Shown here one piece after another: positions 26,905 through 35,661 of a stretch of 64,000 bases of DNA. Source of the stretch: Arthrobacter_H rhombi (lineage in GTDB: Bacteria > Actinomycetota > Actinomycetes > Actinomycetales > Micrococcaceae); the NCBI RefSeq assembly GCF_039526245.1, contig NZ_BAAAIV010000015.1:62001-126000 (forward strand), read 5' to 3'. Numbering within the stretch: the first letter of the stretch is position 1; each line of letters opens with the position of its first letter. The notes under the pieces are model-generated. The model was given only the letters and a program-made list of their open reading frames with translations, was not told where the DNA came from and made no database searches. A program made the translations under genes and the position numbers.

Positions 26905-27903
26905 ATGAACTCTGTATCCCCGCCGGTCGCCACCGCCCGCCACCTTCCCCTCTGGGCCGGACTGGCCCTGGCCATCGTGGGCGGGTTGATGATGCCCATC
27001 CAGGGTCGGATCAACGGTGCCCTGTCCGAACAGATGGGCGACGGCAATGCCGCGGCAGCCATCAGCTTTGCCGGGGGGACCGTGGTGATGATCCTGGTTT
27101 CGGTCCTGCTGCCGCGGGGCCGGGCCGGACTCGCCGCGATGCGACGGGCCGTAGCCGGGCGTGAGTTCCCGCGGTGGTACCTGCTGGCCGGCCTGAGCGG
27201 CGGCTACATCGTCTTCGGCCAAAGCCACGCCGTCCCGCTGATCGGCGTCGCCCTGTTCACCGTGGCCATCGTGACCGGACAGACCATCAGCGGGTTGATG
27301 GTCGATAGGGTCGGTTTCGGCCCGGGCGGCAAACGCTATGTCACCGCCCGGCGCATGGCAGGGGCCGTGCTGATGATCATTGCCGTGCTGTGGGCCGTCT
27401 CGCCGCGCCTGGAGACCTCGGCCGGCGGACTCGTGTGGCTGATCCCCATCCTCATGCCCTTCAGCGCCGGACTGTTCATGGGCTTCCAGCAGGCCATGAA
27501 CGGCACCCAGACAGCCGCCTACGGCACCCCGATCACCGCGACCCTGGTGAACTTCCTCACCGGCGGAACGGCACTGTTCATCCTCTGGGGCGTCACGTCT
27601 CTGGCCGCACCGCGCCACCTCGAGTTCCCCTCCGAGTGGTGGCTCTACACCGGTGGCGTCTTCGGGTGCGTGTTCATTGCCATCGGCGCCCTGTTGGTCA
27701 GGTCCCTGGGCGTCCTGGTCTCCGGTTTGTGCATGATAGCGGGGCAACTGATCGGCTCCCTGGCCATCGACATCATCCTGCCCGCACCGGGCACCGTGGT
27801 GGCGGTCGCCACCGTCCTGGGCACCGTGTTGACCCTCGTCGCCGTCGTCCTGGCCAGCATTCCCACCGGACACCGGCCCCGGGTGCGCACGCCCCGGAAG
27901 TAG
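26905..27903 (+). CDS. DMT-superfamily transporter, YdcZ type
   Basis: The 332-residue protein has ten membrane segments in two repeated halves of the YdcZ (DMT_YdcZ) type. The halves are marked by LAIVGGLMMPIQGRINGALSE and LIPILMPFSAGLFMGFQQAMN. Substrates of this family are mostly unknown. TAGCAT (26891-26896) lies 8 nt before the ATG without a ribosome binding site, so expression is probably leaderless. It is divergent from the S4 gene. Confidence 0.82.
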   Translation: MNSVSPPVATARHLPLWAGLALAIVGGLMMPIQGRINGALSEQMGDGNAAAAISFAGGTVVMILVSVLLPRGRAGLAAMRRAVAGREFPRWYLLAGLSGGYIVFGQSHAVPLIGVALFTVAIVTGQTISGLMVDRVGFGPGGKRYVTARRMAGAVLMIIAVLWAVSPRLETSAGGLVWLIPILMPFSAGLFMGFQQAMNGTQTAAYGTPITATLVNFLTGGTALFILWGVTSLAAPRHLEFPSEWWLYTGGVFGCVFIAIGALLVRSLGVLVSGLCMIAGQLIGSLAIDIILPAPGTVVAVATVLGTVLTLVAVVLASIPTGHRPRVRTPRK

Positions 27904-28007
27904 CCGCCAATTCCCCGGCGACGTCGGGCTCGCGTTAGGCTGGACCGGTATCCCTGCCCCGTTACGGACCGCAACCAGCGGCCTCGTAGACCATTGGAGT
28001 TAATTTC

Positions 28008-29393
28008 ATGGCGCCCCAGTCCAAGCTCGACCAGGTCATCTCCCTCGCCAAACGGCGCGGTTTCGTCTTCCAGGCCGGTGAGATCTATGGCGGTTCGCGC
28101 TCGGCGTGGGACTACGGACCACTGGGCGCCGAACTGAAGGACAACATCAAGCGCGAGTGGTGGCAGAACTTCGTCCGCGGCCGTGAGGACATGGTCGGCC
28201 TGGACTCCTCGATCATCCTGCCCAAGCAGGTCTGGGAGGCCTCCGGGCACGTCGCGACGTTCACCGACCCGCTGGTCGAATGCACCCAGTGCCACAAGCG
28301 CCACCGCCAGGACCACCTCATCGAGGCGTTCACGGAGAAGAAGAAGCGCGAGCCCCAGGACGGCATGTCCGAGATCGTCTGCCCCGACTGCGGCACCAAG
28401 GGCGGCTGGACCGAACCGCAGCTGTTCTCCGGCCTGATCAAGACCTACCTGGGCCCCGTCGACAACGAGTCCGGCCTGGCCTACCTGCGCCCCGAGACCG
28501 CCCAGGGCATCTTCGTGAACTTCAACAACGTGCTCACCGTTTCGCGCAAGAAGCCGCCGTTCGGCATCGGCCAGATCGGCAAGGCCTTCCGCAACGAGAT
28601 CACCCCCGGCAACTTCATCTTCCGCACCCGCGAGTTCGAGCAGATGGAGATCGAGTTCTTCACCGCCCCCGAGGATGCCCCCAAGTTCTTCCAGGAATGG
28701 GTCGACTCCTGCTGGGCCTGGTTCCTTGACCTGGGCATCAACCCCGAGAACATGCGCCAGTTCGATGTCCCCGAGGACGAGCGGGCGCACTACTCCGCAG
28801 GCACCATCGACTTCGAATACCGCTTCGGCTTCAAGGGCTCCGAATGGGGCGAATTGATGGGCGTGGCCAACCGCACCGACTACGACCTCGGTTCCCACTC
28901 CAAGGGCTCGGGCACCGAACTGAGCTACTTCAACCAGGCCACGGGCGAGCGGTTCACCCCGTACGTCATCGAGCCTTCCTTCGGGCTGACCCGCTCCATG
29001 ATGGCCTTCCTGGTCGACGCCTACACCGAGGACGAGGCCCCCAACGCCAAGGGCGGCGTGGACAAGCGCACCGTCCTGAAGCTGGATCCGCGCCTGGCCC
29101 CGGTCAAGGCTGCCGTGCTGCCGCTGAGCCGCAACGAGGAGCTCTCGCCCAAGGCGAAGGCCCTGGCCGCCGAGCTGCGCAAGCACTGGAACATCGACTT
29201 CGACGACGCCGGGGCCATCGGCCGCCGCTACCGCCGCCAGGATGAGATCGGCACCCCGTTCTGCATCACGGTCGACTTCGACACGCTCGAGGACCAGGCA
29301 GTGACCATCCGTGAACGCGACACCATGAGCCAGGAACGCGTCGCCCTGGACCAGGTGAAGTCCTACCTGGCCGGGCGACTGCTCGGAGCCTGA
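28008..29393 (+). CDS. glyS: glycine--tRNA ligase, alpha2 type
   Basis: This class II synthetase charges tRNA-Gly. The 461-residue protein is the single-chain homodimeric form used by actinobacteria. It shows GFVFQAGEIYGGSRSAWDYGPLG, the zinc-like CTQCHKRHRQDH and CPDCGTKGGW pair, motif 2 (FRNEITPGNFIFRTREFEQME) and motif 3 near EPSFGLTRSMMAFLVDAY. GGAG at 27995-27998 supports the start, and a 14-bp terminator follows. TAGGCT near 27934 is a possible -10. Confidence 0.96.
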   Translation: MAPQSKLDQVISLAKRRGFVFQAGEIYGGSRSAWDYGPLGAELKDNIKREWWQNFVRGREDMVGLDSSIILPKQVWEASGHVATFTDPLVECTQCHKRHRQDHLIEAFTEKKKREPQDGMSEIVCPDCGTKGGWTEPQLFSGLIKTYLGPVDNESGLAYLRPETAQGIFVNFNNVLTVSRKKPPFGIGQIGKAFRNEITPGNFIFRTREFEQMEIEFFTAPEDAPKFFQEWVDSCWAWFLDLGINPENMRQFDVPEDERAHYSAGTIDFEYRFGFKGSEWGELMGVANRTDYDLGSHSKGSGTELSYFNQATGERFTPYVIEPSFGLTRSMMAFLVDAYTEDEAPNAKGGVDKRTVLKLDPRLAPVKAAVLPLSRNEELSPKAKALAAELRKHWNIDFDDAGAIGRRYRRQDEIGTPFCITVDFDTLEDQAVTIRERDTMSQERVALDQVKSYLAGRLLGA

Positions 29394-29400
29394 CCCCTTC

Positions 29401-29432
29401 ACGGGCCGGCTGCCACCCGGCAGCCGGCCCGT
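29401..29432 (+). terminator. terminator after glyS
   Basis: A perfect 14-bp stem (29401-29414 with 29419-29432) closes a 4-nt loop and is followed by a pyrimidine-rich run. Confidence 0.85.
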
Positions 29433-29465
29433 CGTTCTTCCCCCTTCAATCGCATCAGGAGCAAC

Positions 29466-30377
29466 ATGAGCAACCTCACCTACCGGCCGTGGCAAGAAGG
29501 CGATGACCTGGCGCTGCTGCAGATCCTCGGGGACCCCTCCACGCCCCAGGCCCACATCGACCGGACCATGCTGCGCGCCGACAGCGACGACCCCTGGGCG
29601 CGCACGCTCGTCGCCGTCGACGACGGGATCCCGGTAGGCGCCGGCACGCTCTTCGAGTCCTCGCTGCACCCCGAGCGGCTGTGGCTCTTCGTCGAGGTTG
29701 CCCCGGCGCTGCGCCGGCAGGGCGTGGCCACCGAACTGCTGCGCCGGTTGCGTGAATTCCCGGCGCCGTCCGGCGTCACGGCACTGAAGTCGCGCTACAC
29801 GGTCGAGGGCTCCGAGGGCGAGGCCGCCGCCGCGTTCACCTCGTCGCTGGGCCAGGAACAGGTCCAGCGTTCGCGCGGGGTCGTGGTGGAACCGGGCGCG
29901 CTGAAGCTGCCCGTGTTCGACGACGACGGACTGACCCTGGAGGAGGCGGCCACCGGATCCGTCGAGCTCTCCCAGGTCGTCGCCGACTACTACAACGCGG
30001 TCCACGACTGGGACCGTGCGCAGATGACCCTGGGCCGCGCCCAGACCATGCTGCTCAACGACGCCACCGGTGCCAAGGGCGCCATCGTGCTGCGCGACAA
30101 GCCCAAGGACGCCGGCGGCAAGATCCTCTCCTTCGCGATCAGCTACGAGCCGGACCGCATCGACGCCCCGGCCGACGTGTTGATGGGCTGGGATCCCACG
30201 CTGTCCGACTCCGACGCCCGCGAGGCGGTGCGCGGCCTGCTGGCCATGCTGGCCCACCAATACCCGGTCAAGCTCGAAGTCGATGACGCCATGGCGCCGC
30301 TCGCCGATCTGACGGACGAGCTGATCGCCGCCGGGCAGGCCACCGTGGTGACCACGACGATCATCGTCGCCAACTAA
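29466..30377 (+). CDS. GNAT-family N-acetyltransferase
   Basis: The 303-residue protein has an N-terminal GNAT domain with the acetyl-CoA loop RRQGVATELLRRL (about residues 82-95) and a C-terminal half with a second degenerate GNAT-like fold (VVADYYNAVHDWDRAQMTLGRA, TMLL, then IVLRDKPKDAGG). The two-domain layout recalls mycothiol-synthase-like proteins, but key identity is not enough for that name. AGGAG precedes the ATG. The acceptor substrate is unknown. Confidence 0.78.
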   Translation: MSNLTYRPWQEGDDLALLQILGDPSTPQAHIDRTMLRADSDDPWARTLVAVDDGIPVGAGTLFESSLHPERLWLFVEVAPALRRQGVATELLRRLREFPAPSGVTALKSRYTVEGSEGEAAAAFTSSLGQEQVQRSRGVVVEPGALKLPVFDDDGLTLEEAATGSVELSQVVADYYNAVHDWDRAQMTLGRAQTMLLNDATGAKGAIVLRDKPKDAGGKILSFAISYEPDRIDAPADVLMGWDPTLSDSDAREAVRGLLAMLAHQYPVKLEVDDAMAPLADLTDELIAAGQATVVTTTIIVAN

Positions 30378-30413
30378 CACCGACCCGCACCCCTGCCGGG
30401 GTCAACGGGTACG

Positions 30414-30450
30414 ACGGCGGTGCTCCCCGATGTGGGAGCGCCGCCGTTTT
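30414..30450. terminator. bidirectional terminator
   Basis: A 14-bp stem with one G-U pair (30414-30427 with 30434-30447) is followed by TTTT. It separates the convergent GNAT and dehydrogenase genes. Confidence 0.85.
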
Positions 30451-30480
30451 CATGCCGGGTTTCCCGAGCTCGCGAAGGCG

Positions 30481-31338
30481 TCAGTAGGTGTAGAAACCCT
30501 GTCCGCTGGCAGTTCCCAGGTGTCCCCGGTCGATGAAGTCGCGCTTGAGCATCGCCGCAAACTCCTGTGACTTCTCGGAGGGATTGGTGCTGGCGATGTT
30601 GTACGCGGTGGTCAGCCCCACGATGTCGAAGATCTGGAACGGGCCCAGGGGTGCGCCGGTGGCGATGCGCCACGTCTTGTCGATGGTTTCGTGGTCCGCA
30701 ATGCCCTCCACGAGCAGTCCCGAGGCGGCGTCGAGCAGGGGGACGAGCAGCGAGTTCAGGACATAGCCCGCCTTTTCCTTCTTGAGCTCGACGGGGACCA
30801 TGCCGCTGTTCCGGGCGAAGTCGACGACGGTTTCGTACACCGCTGGATCGGTGTCGGTGGTCCCCATGACCTCGGCGGTGTTCTGACGCCAGACGTGGTT
30901 GGCATAGTGCAGGGCCAGGAACTTCCCCGGGCGACCCGTGAAGTCCTTGAGGTCACTGGGCAGCAGGGTCGAGGAGTTGGTGGCGAAGATGGTCCTCGAC
31001 GGTGCCAGATCCGCCAGTTCGGTGTACAGCCGTCGCTTGACCTCGATTTTTTCCGGGACGGCCTCGATGACCAGGTCGGCATCTCCGACCGCTTCGGCCA
31101 GATCGGTGGTCAGATGCAGGTTCTGCAGGGCCGCTTCGGTCTGGTGGGCGGCGGCGCCGACAGCTGGATCGTGCTGGTAGATCCCCGCGAGCTCGGCGAA
31201 GCGGGTCCGGGCCCGGTCCAGGGCCTCCTCGTTGATGTCGTAGGCGTGGACCCGGTACCCGTGGAACGCCGTCTGAAAGGCGATCTGGGCGCCGAGGACG
31301 CCGGTGCCGAGTACGGCGACTGTGGTGATGCTGGACAT
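30481..31338 (-). CDS. 3-hydroxyacyl-CoA dehydrogenase family protein
   Basis: The 285-residue NAD-dependent dehydrogenase has the Rossmann motif GTGVLG (11-16), NSSTLL (121-126) and a C-terminal domain ending in GHLGTASGQGFYTY. Catalytic His144 and Glu156 keep the family spacing of 12. The usual HFFNP segment is HYANH (144-148), so the conserved Pro is replaced by His; this may mean a different acyl substrate. AAGGAG supports ATG 31338; the ORF upstream of it is spurious. It starts 1 nt after the TetR stop codon and is therefore coupled to the EthR-type regulator that faces the monooxygenase-hydrolase fusion, suggesting shared control. Confidence 0.83.
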   Translation of the reverse strand: MSSITTVAVLGTGVLGAQIAFQTAFHGYRVHAYDINEEALDRARTRFAELAGIYQHDPAVGAAAHQTEAALQNLHLTTDLAEAVGDADLVIEAVPEKIEVKRRLYTELADLAPSRTIFATNSSTLLPSDLKDFTGRPGKFLALHYANHVWRQNTAEVMGTTDTDPAVYETVVDFARNSGMVPVELKKEKAGYVLNSLLVPLLDAASGLLVEGIADHETIDKTWRIATGAPLGPFQIFDIVGLTTAYNIASTNPSEKSQEFAAMLKRDFIDRGHLGTASGQGFYTY

Positions 31339-31339
31339 G

Positions 31340-31960
31340 TCATTCTCCTTGGCCATAGATACTGTGAAGCCAGATGCCGGACAGGACATCGAGCACGTTG
31401 GACGAGCTGATGGAGGTGGTCTCCCGCCCGAAGCCCGCTGTGAGGACCCGCTCGTTCATCAAATTCAACGCGGTCGCGAGATCGAGGGCGTCTGCGCCCT
31501 CGGGGGCAGCGCCCCTGGCCCTTTCCGCACGGATCACGTCGGCCGTGTAGCTGATCCAGGACTTCATCGATCTCGCCCACAGGTCGTGTACTTCCTGGCT
31601 GCGCGACATGGCGGCGACGGCCGCGGTGGCAACGGCCCGGTGCGCGGTGAACACGTCCACGAACACCTCGATCGACCGACGCCAAGCGGCAGCCGGTTCC
31701 GATCCGAAATCGCGGGGCAGGGAGGCGACATGGCCTTCCACCTCGGTGATGACCTGGTCGAGCAGGGCCAGCAGGACTTCGTCCTTGGAGGAGAAGTAGA
31801 AGTAGAAGCTCGGTCGTGAAATGCCCGCACCGGACGCGAGGTCCTCGATGGAGATGTCATCAAACGGCTTCTCGGCCAGGAGGCGTTCGGCAGTCGCGAG
31901 CAGCGCGGCCTGCCGGTCGTCGCCAGATGGGCGTGATTCCCTGCGTCCTCGTGGGGTCAT
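31340..31960 (-). CDS. EthR-type TetR-family regulator
   Basis: The 206-residue protein has a TetR helix-turn-helix (about residues 14-60; FDDISIEDLASGAGISRPSF, FYFSSKDEVLLALLDQV) and an EthR-like C-terminal domain with SYTADVIRAERARGAAPEGADALDLATALN in its middle. EthR represses the Baeyer-Villiger monooxygenase gene ethA in mycobacteria from a divergent position, and the arrangement here is the same. TATCTT, 6 nt before ATG 31960, makes a leaderless start; no ribosome binding site is visible. It should control itself, the downstream dehydrogenase and the divergent fusion gene. Confidence 0.87.
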   Translation of the reverse strand: MTPRGRRESRPSGDDRQAALLATAERLLAEKPFDDISIEDLASGAGISRPSFYFYFSSKDEVLLALLDQVITEVEGHVASLPRDFGSEPAAAWRRSIEVFVDVFTAHRAVATAAVAAMSRSQEVHDLWARSMKSWISYTADVIRAERARGAAPEGADALDLATALNLMNERVLTAGFGRETTSISSSNVLDVLSGIWLHSIYGQGE

Positions 31961-31966
31961 ACCCAC

Positions 31967-32022
31967 AAGATAGCAAGAATTTCGACGCGGCGTTGCTTTA
32001 ATCAACACTGTGTCGATAGCCT
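31967..32022. promoter_or_regulatory. divergent promoter and EthR-like operator
   Basis: ATCAACACTGTGTCGAT (32001-32017) is a 17-bp palindrome with 7 of 8 pairs. Its right half, continued to GTGTCGATAG, agrees with the mycobacterial ethA-ethR operator as I remember it. For the fusion gene, TTGCTT (31993-31998) and TAGCCT (32017-32022) form -35/-10 with an 18-bp spacer, and ATG follows after 6 nt. For the TetR gene the -10 is TATCTT (31972-31967). Confidence 0.62.
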
Positions 32023-32028
32023 GTTTCC

Positions 32029-34371
32029 ATGACGGAACATGTTGATGTGCTGATCGTCGGGGCCGGTCTGAGCGGGATCGGGGCGGCCAGCCACCTGAAG
32101 CGCGACTGCCCCGAAAAGTCCTTCCTGGTCCTTGAAGCGCGCAGCGCACCAGCCGGCACCTGGGACCTCTTTCGATACCCCGGCATTCGCTCGGACTCCG
32201 ACATGTTCACGCTGGGTTACGCTTTCCGCCCGTGGACCAACCCGAAATCCATTGCCGACGGTGAATCCATCCGTGAGTACATCCACGACACCATCGCCGA
32301 TGAGGGCATCGCACCCCATCTCCGGTTGGACCACCGTGTTCTCAGTGCCGACTGGTCGACGCCCCAGGCCCGCTGGAGTGTCACGGTGCGACGGAGCAGG
32401 CCGGAGGGTGGCACCGAGGATGTCGTCTTCACCTCCAACTTCTTGTCCATATGCACCGGCTATTACCGGTACGACGAGGGGTACACGCCCACGATTCCGG
32501 GTGCCGAATCCTTTGGGGGCGATATCGTCCATCCCCAGCACTGGCCCGCGGAGCTGGACTATGCCGGCAAGCGCGTGGTGGTCATTGGCAGCGGAGCGAC
32601 CGCAGTCACCCTGGTTCCCTCCATGGCGAAGACCGCAGCGCAGGTGACCATGCTCCAGCGGTCGCCGACCTACATCGCCCCCGTCTCCTCGCGGGACCGA
32701 ACGGCGGATCGACTCCGCGGCAGGGTCCCCGAAGGGATTGCCTATCGCATCCTGAGAATCAAGAAGATCGCGTACTCCATGTTCACGTATCAGCTCAGCC
32801 GCCGCCGGCCGGAGCGGATGAAGGCGATCCTGCGCAACGCCGCCCAGCGGAAGCTGCCCGCGGGATACGACGTCGATACGCACCTGGCGCCAAGCTACGA
32901 ACCGTGGGATCAACGACTCTGTGCCATTCCCGATGCCGACCTCTACCGCGCCATCAGCAGTGGATCGGCCGACATCGTGACCGACCAGATCAAGGAGATC
33001 ACCCCCACCGGCATCGACCTCGTCTCCGGCGCCACGATCGATGCCGACGTCATCGTGACCGCGACGGGACTGAAGCTGCTGTTCCTGGGTGGGATGGACC
33101 TTGCCGTTGATGGTCGTCGGGTCGATGTTCCCAGCACGCTGACCTACAAGGGCATGATGCTCGAGGGTGTGCCCAACCTTGTGCTGACCATCGGCTACAC
33201 GAATGCCTCCTGGACGTTGAAGTCGGACCTGGTCGCGCGCTACATGGGCCGGTTGTTGAAATACATGGACCGGCACCACCACCAGATCGCCACGGCACAC
33301 GCGCCCACCGAACTGGCCGGCGCTCCGACCGACCCGCTGATAGACCTCCAAGCGGGGTACGTGCTGCGCGATGTCGACCTCCTGCCCCAACAGGGTTCGA
33401 GGTCCCCGTGGCGACTTCACCACAACTACATCAGGGATTTCATGCTGCTGCGGTTGGGGAGCGTTGCCGACGAGATGGAATTCGGCCGCGCGGGGGAGGA
33501 CCCGTGGGGACTGCCCGGGGTCGGCATGATCACCGTCGACGGCATCAGGATCCGCTACCGCAGCACCGGCGAAGGGAGCCCCCTCCTGATGCTGCACGGG
33601 ATCGGCCAGAGTCTCGAGGACTTCAACGAACAGCACGAACTGCTCTCGCAGCGCCACCGGGTGGTGAGCCTGGACCTGCCCGGTTTCGGCCACTCCCAAC
33701 GGCTGCCAGGGAGAACGACCCTGGACGGATTGGCCGGCGTCCTCCCGGGAGTCCTGCAGGCGTTGGGCATCGACACCCCGGTATCCATCGTCGGCAACTC
33801 GCTGGGGGGAGCCGTCGCCATGGCCTTCGCGACGAAGCACCCCGAGCGCACGGCGGGACTGGTACTGGCCGACAGCGCCGGTTTCGGATCCGAGGTCACC
33901 ATGGCGTTGAAGCTCCTCAGCGTGCGACCGCTGGGTCGGTTGCTCGCCCGTCCGAATGCCGCGAACTCGGCCCGCACCGTTCGGGCCCTCTTCCGCGACA
34001 AGTCGTTGGCGACCGAGCAGCGCATCGCCCGCTCGCTGGGTCTGGGCCGCAGGCCCGCCCACGTGCGGACCCTGCTGGAGATGGCAGCGGAACTGGGGAC
34101 CATCCGCGGGGTGCGGATCACGTGGCGGCGGACGCTGCTGGATGATCTGCGGCAACTGGAAATACCCACCCTCATCGTCTGGGGTGAGCATGACCTGATC
34201 CTGCCTTCCAGCCAGCTGGCGGCTGCCGCCGAGGAACTGCCCCATGCCGAAACCCACTTGTTCGCTTCCACGGGTCACATGCCCCAAATCGAACGACCGG
34301 CCGAATTCGCCGAACTCGTCATGGACTTCGTCGCGCGCCGCGGCGTGCCGGCAACCTCGGCTGCCGGATAG
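32029..34371 (+). CDS. fusion of Baeyer-Villiger-type flavin monooxygenase and alpha/beta hydrolase
   Basis: The 780-residue protein has two complete enzyme domains. Residues 1 to about 490 are an EthA-like FAD/NADPH monooxygenase: GAGLSG (11-16), the Baeyer-Villiger signature FGGDIVHPQHWP (162-173, F-x-G-x3-H-x3-W-P) and the second Rossmann GSGATA (187-192). Residues about 500-775 are an alpha/beta hydrolase: LHGIG (522-526), nucleophile elbow GNSLGG with Ser591, Asp722 in WGEHD and His750 in TGHMP. The junction (GVGMITVDGIRIRYRSTGEG) is short. A ketone could be oxidised to an ester or lactone and then hydrolysed in one protein. It is controlled from a divergent promoter shared with the EthR-type gene. 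No frameshift is seen, and codon use is even across the junction. The natural substrate is unknown. Confidence 0.88.
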   Translation: MTEHVDVLIVGAGLSGIGAASHLKRDCPEKSFLVLEARSAPAGTWDLFRYPGIRSDSDMFTLGYAFRPWTNPKSIADGESIREYIHDTIADEGIAPHLRLDHRVLSADWSTPQARWSVTVRRSRPEGGTEDVVFTSNFLSICTGYYRYDEGYTPTIPGAESFGGDIVHPQHWPAELDYAGKRVVVIGSGATAVTLVPSMAKTAAQVTMLQRSPTYIAPVSSRDRTADRLRGRVPEGIAYRILRIKKIAYSMFTYQLSRRRPERMKAILRNAAQRKLPAGYDVDTHLAPSYEPWDQRLCAIPDADLYRAISSGSADIVTDQIKEITPTGIDLVSGATIDADVIVTATGLKLLFLGGMDLAVDGRRVDVPSTLTYKGMMLEGVPNLVLTIGYTNASWTLKSDLVARYMGRLLKYMDRHHHQIATAHAPTELAGAPTDPLIDLQAGYVLRDVDLLPQQGSRSPWRLHHNYIRDFMLLRLGSVADEMEFGRAGEDPWGLPGVGMITVDGIRIRYRSTGEGSPLLMLHGIGQSLEDFNEQHELLSQRHRVVSLDLPGFGHSQRLPGRTTLDGLAGVLPGVLQALGIDTPVSIVGNSLGGAVAMAFATKHPERTAGLVLADSAGFGSEVTMALKLLSVRPLGRLLARPNAANSARTVRALFRDKSLATEQRIARSLGLGRRPAHVRTLLEMAAELGTIRGVRITWRRTLLDDLRQLEIPTLIVWGEHDLILPSSQLAAAAEELPHAETHLFASTGHMPQIERPAEFAELVMDFVARRGVPATSAAG

Positions 34372-34482
34372 CCGGGGCCCGACGCGCACACGTGCTGTGC
34401 TGTCGGGTTGCGCCTGTTGTCCACCGTCCGGCCACCGGCGTTCGGCGGATTTGGACGGATTTGAGAGAATGGGGGAGTGAGC

Positions 34483-35661
34483 GTGATTTCCCCCGATACC
34501 CAGACCCCGCCGAAGCTGGCGCTGCCACCCCTGCAGCTCGGCCGGCTGACCGTGGACACCCCGGTGGTCCTGGCCCCGATGGCGGGTATCACCAATACCG
34601 CATTCCGCCGGCTCTGCCGCGAATACGGCGGCGGGCTCTACGTGGCCGAGATGGTCACCTCCCGCGCCCTGGTCGAACGCAACGAGCAATCGATGCGGAT
34701 CATCTCCCATGACGACGACGAGGACATCCGCTCCGTGCAGCTCTACGGGGTGGACCCGGCCACCGTGGGCGCCGCAGTGCGCCTGATCGTCGAAGAGGAC
34801 CGTGCGGACCACATCGACCTGAACTTCGGCTGCCCCGTTCCCAAGGTCACCCGCCGCGGCGGGGGAGCAGCCCTGCCGTGGAAGACCGACCTGTTCACCG
34901 CCATCGTGAACGCCGCCACCCGCGAGGCGGCCCGCGGCGACATCCCGCTGACCATCAAGATGCGCAAGGGCATCGACGAGGACCACCTGACCTTCATCGA
35001 GGCCGGCAAGATGGCCCGCGATGCCGGCGTGGCAGCCGTCGCCCTGCACGGGCGTACCGCCAGCCAGCACTACTCCGGAACCGCCGACTGGAACGCCATC
35101 GCCGAACTGCGCAACGCCCTGCCGGACATCCCGGTGCTGGGCAACGGCGACATCTGGAGCGCCGAGGACGCCATCGCCATGGTCGAGCAGACCGGGGTGG
35201 ACGGCGTCGTCATCGGCCGCGGCTGCCAGGGCCGCCCGTGGCTCTTCGGGGACATCCAGGCAGCCTTCGAGGGGTCCGAACGCCGCTTCCGCCCCACCCT
35301 GTCCGAGGTCGCCGCCAGCTTCTACCGCCACGCCGAACTCCTCGTCGACTACTTCGAGGACGAACCCAAGGCCCTGCGCGACATCCGCAAGCACGTCGCC
35401 TGGTACTTCAAGGGCTACGCCGTCGGCGGGGAACTGCGCGCCGCCCTGGCAGCAGTGCCCTCGCTCGAGGTCCTCGCCGAACTGCTCGCCCAGCTGGACC
35501 CGGAAGCGCCCTACCCGGGCGAGGGAGCCGAAGGCCCGCGCGGCCGCTCCGGATCACCCAAGCGCCCGCACCTGCCCGACGGCTGGCTGGACAGCCGCAC
35601 CCTGGGCGAGGAGCACCGCGCGCAGATCTCGGCCGCCGAGCTGGACGTATCCGGTGGCTGA
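34483..35661 (+). CDS. dusB: tRNA-dihydrouridine synthase
   Basis: This FMN enzyme reduces uridine in the tRNA D-loop. The protein (392 residues from GTG 34483) has VVLAPMAGITNTAFRRLCREYG, the catalytic Cys117 in NFGCPVPKVTRRGGGAAL, KMRKGIDEDH, ALHGRTASQHYSG, GNGDIWS and GRGCQGRPWLF. GTG 34477 is in frame but has no spacing to the GGGGGAG at 34471-34477, which fits GTG 34483. The last 60 residues are Pro/Gly/Arg-rich. It overlaps dgt by 8 bp. Confidence 0.92.
   Translation: MISPDTQTPPKLALPPLQLGRLTVDTPVVLAPMAGITNTAFRRLCREYGGGLYVAEMVTSRALVERNEQSMRIISHDDDEDIRSVQLYGVDPATVGAAVRLIVEEDRADHIDLNFGCPVPKVTRRGGGAALPWKTDLFTAIVNAATREAARGDIPLTIKMRKGIDEDHLTFIEAGKMARDAGVAAVALHGRTASQHYSGTADWNAIAELRNALPDIPVLGNGDIWSAEDAIAMVEQTGVDGVVIGRGCQGRPWLFGDIQAAFEGSERRFRPTLSEVAASFYRHAELLVDYFEDEPKALRDIRKHVAWYFKGYAVGGELRAALAAVPSLEVLAELLAQLDPEAPYPGEGAEGPRGRSGSPKRPHLPDGWLDSRTLGEEHRAQISAAELDVSGG

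Noticed and set aside
27645..30380. Minus-strand open frame of 911 codons opposite glyS and the GNAT gene
   Set aside because: It crosses a 14-bp terminator and a whole synthetase gene on the other strand; composition is that of an antisense shadow.
32002..35394. Very long minus-strand open frame (1130 codons) opposite the monooxygenase fusion and dusB
   Set aside because: It mirrors two plus-strand genes with clear motifs, has no family signature and is a by-product of high third-position GC.
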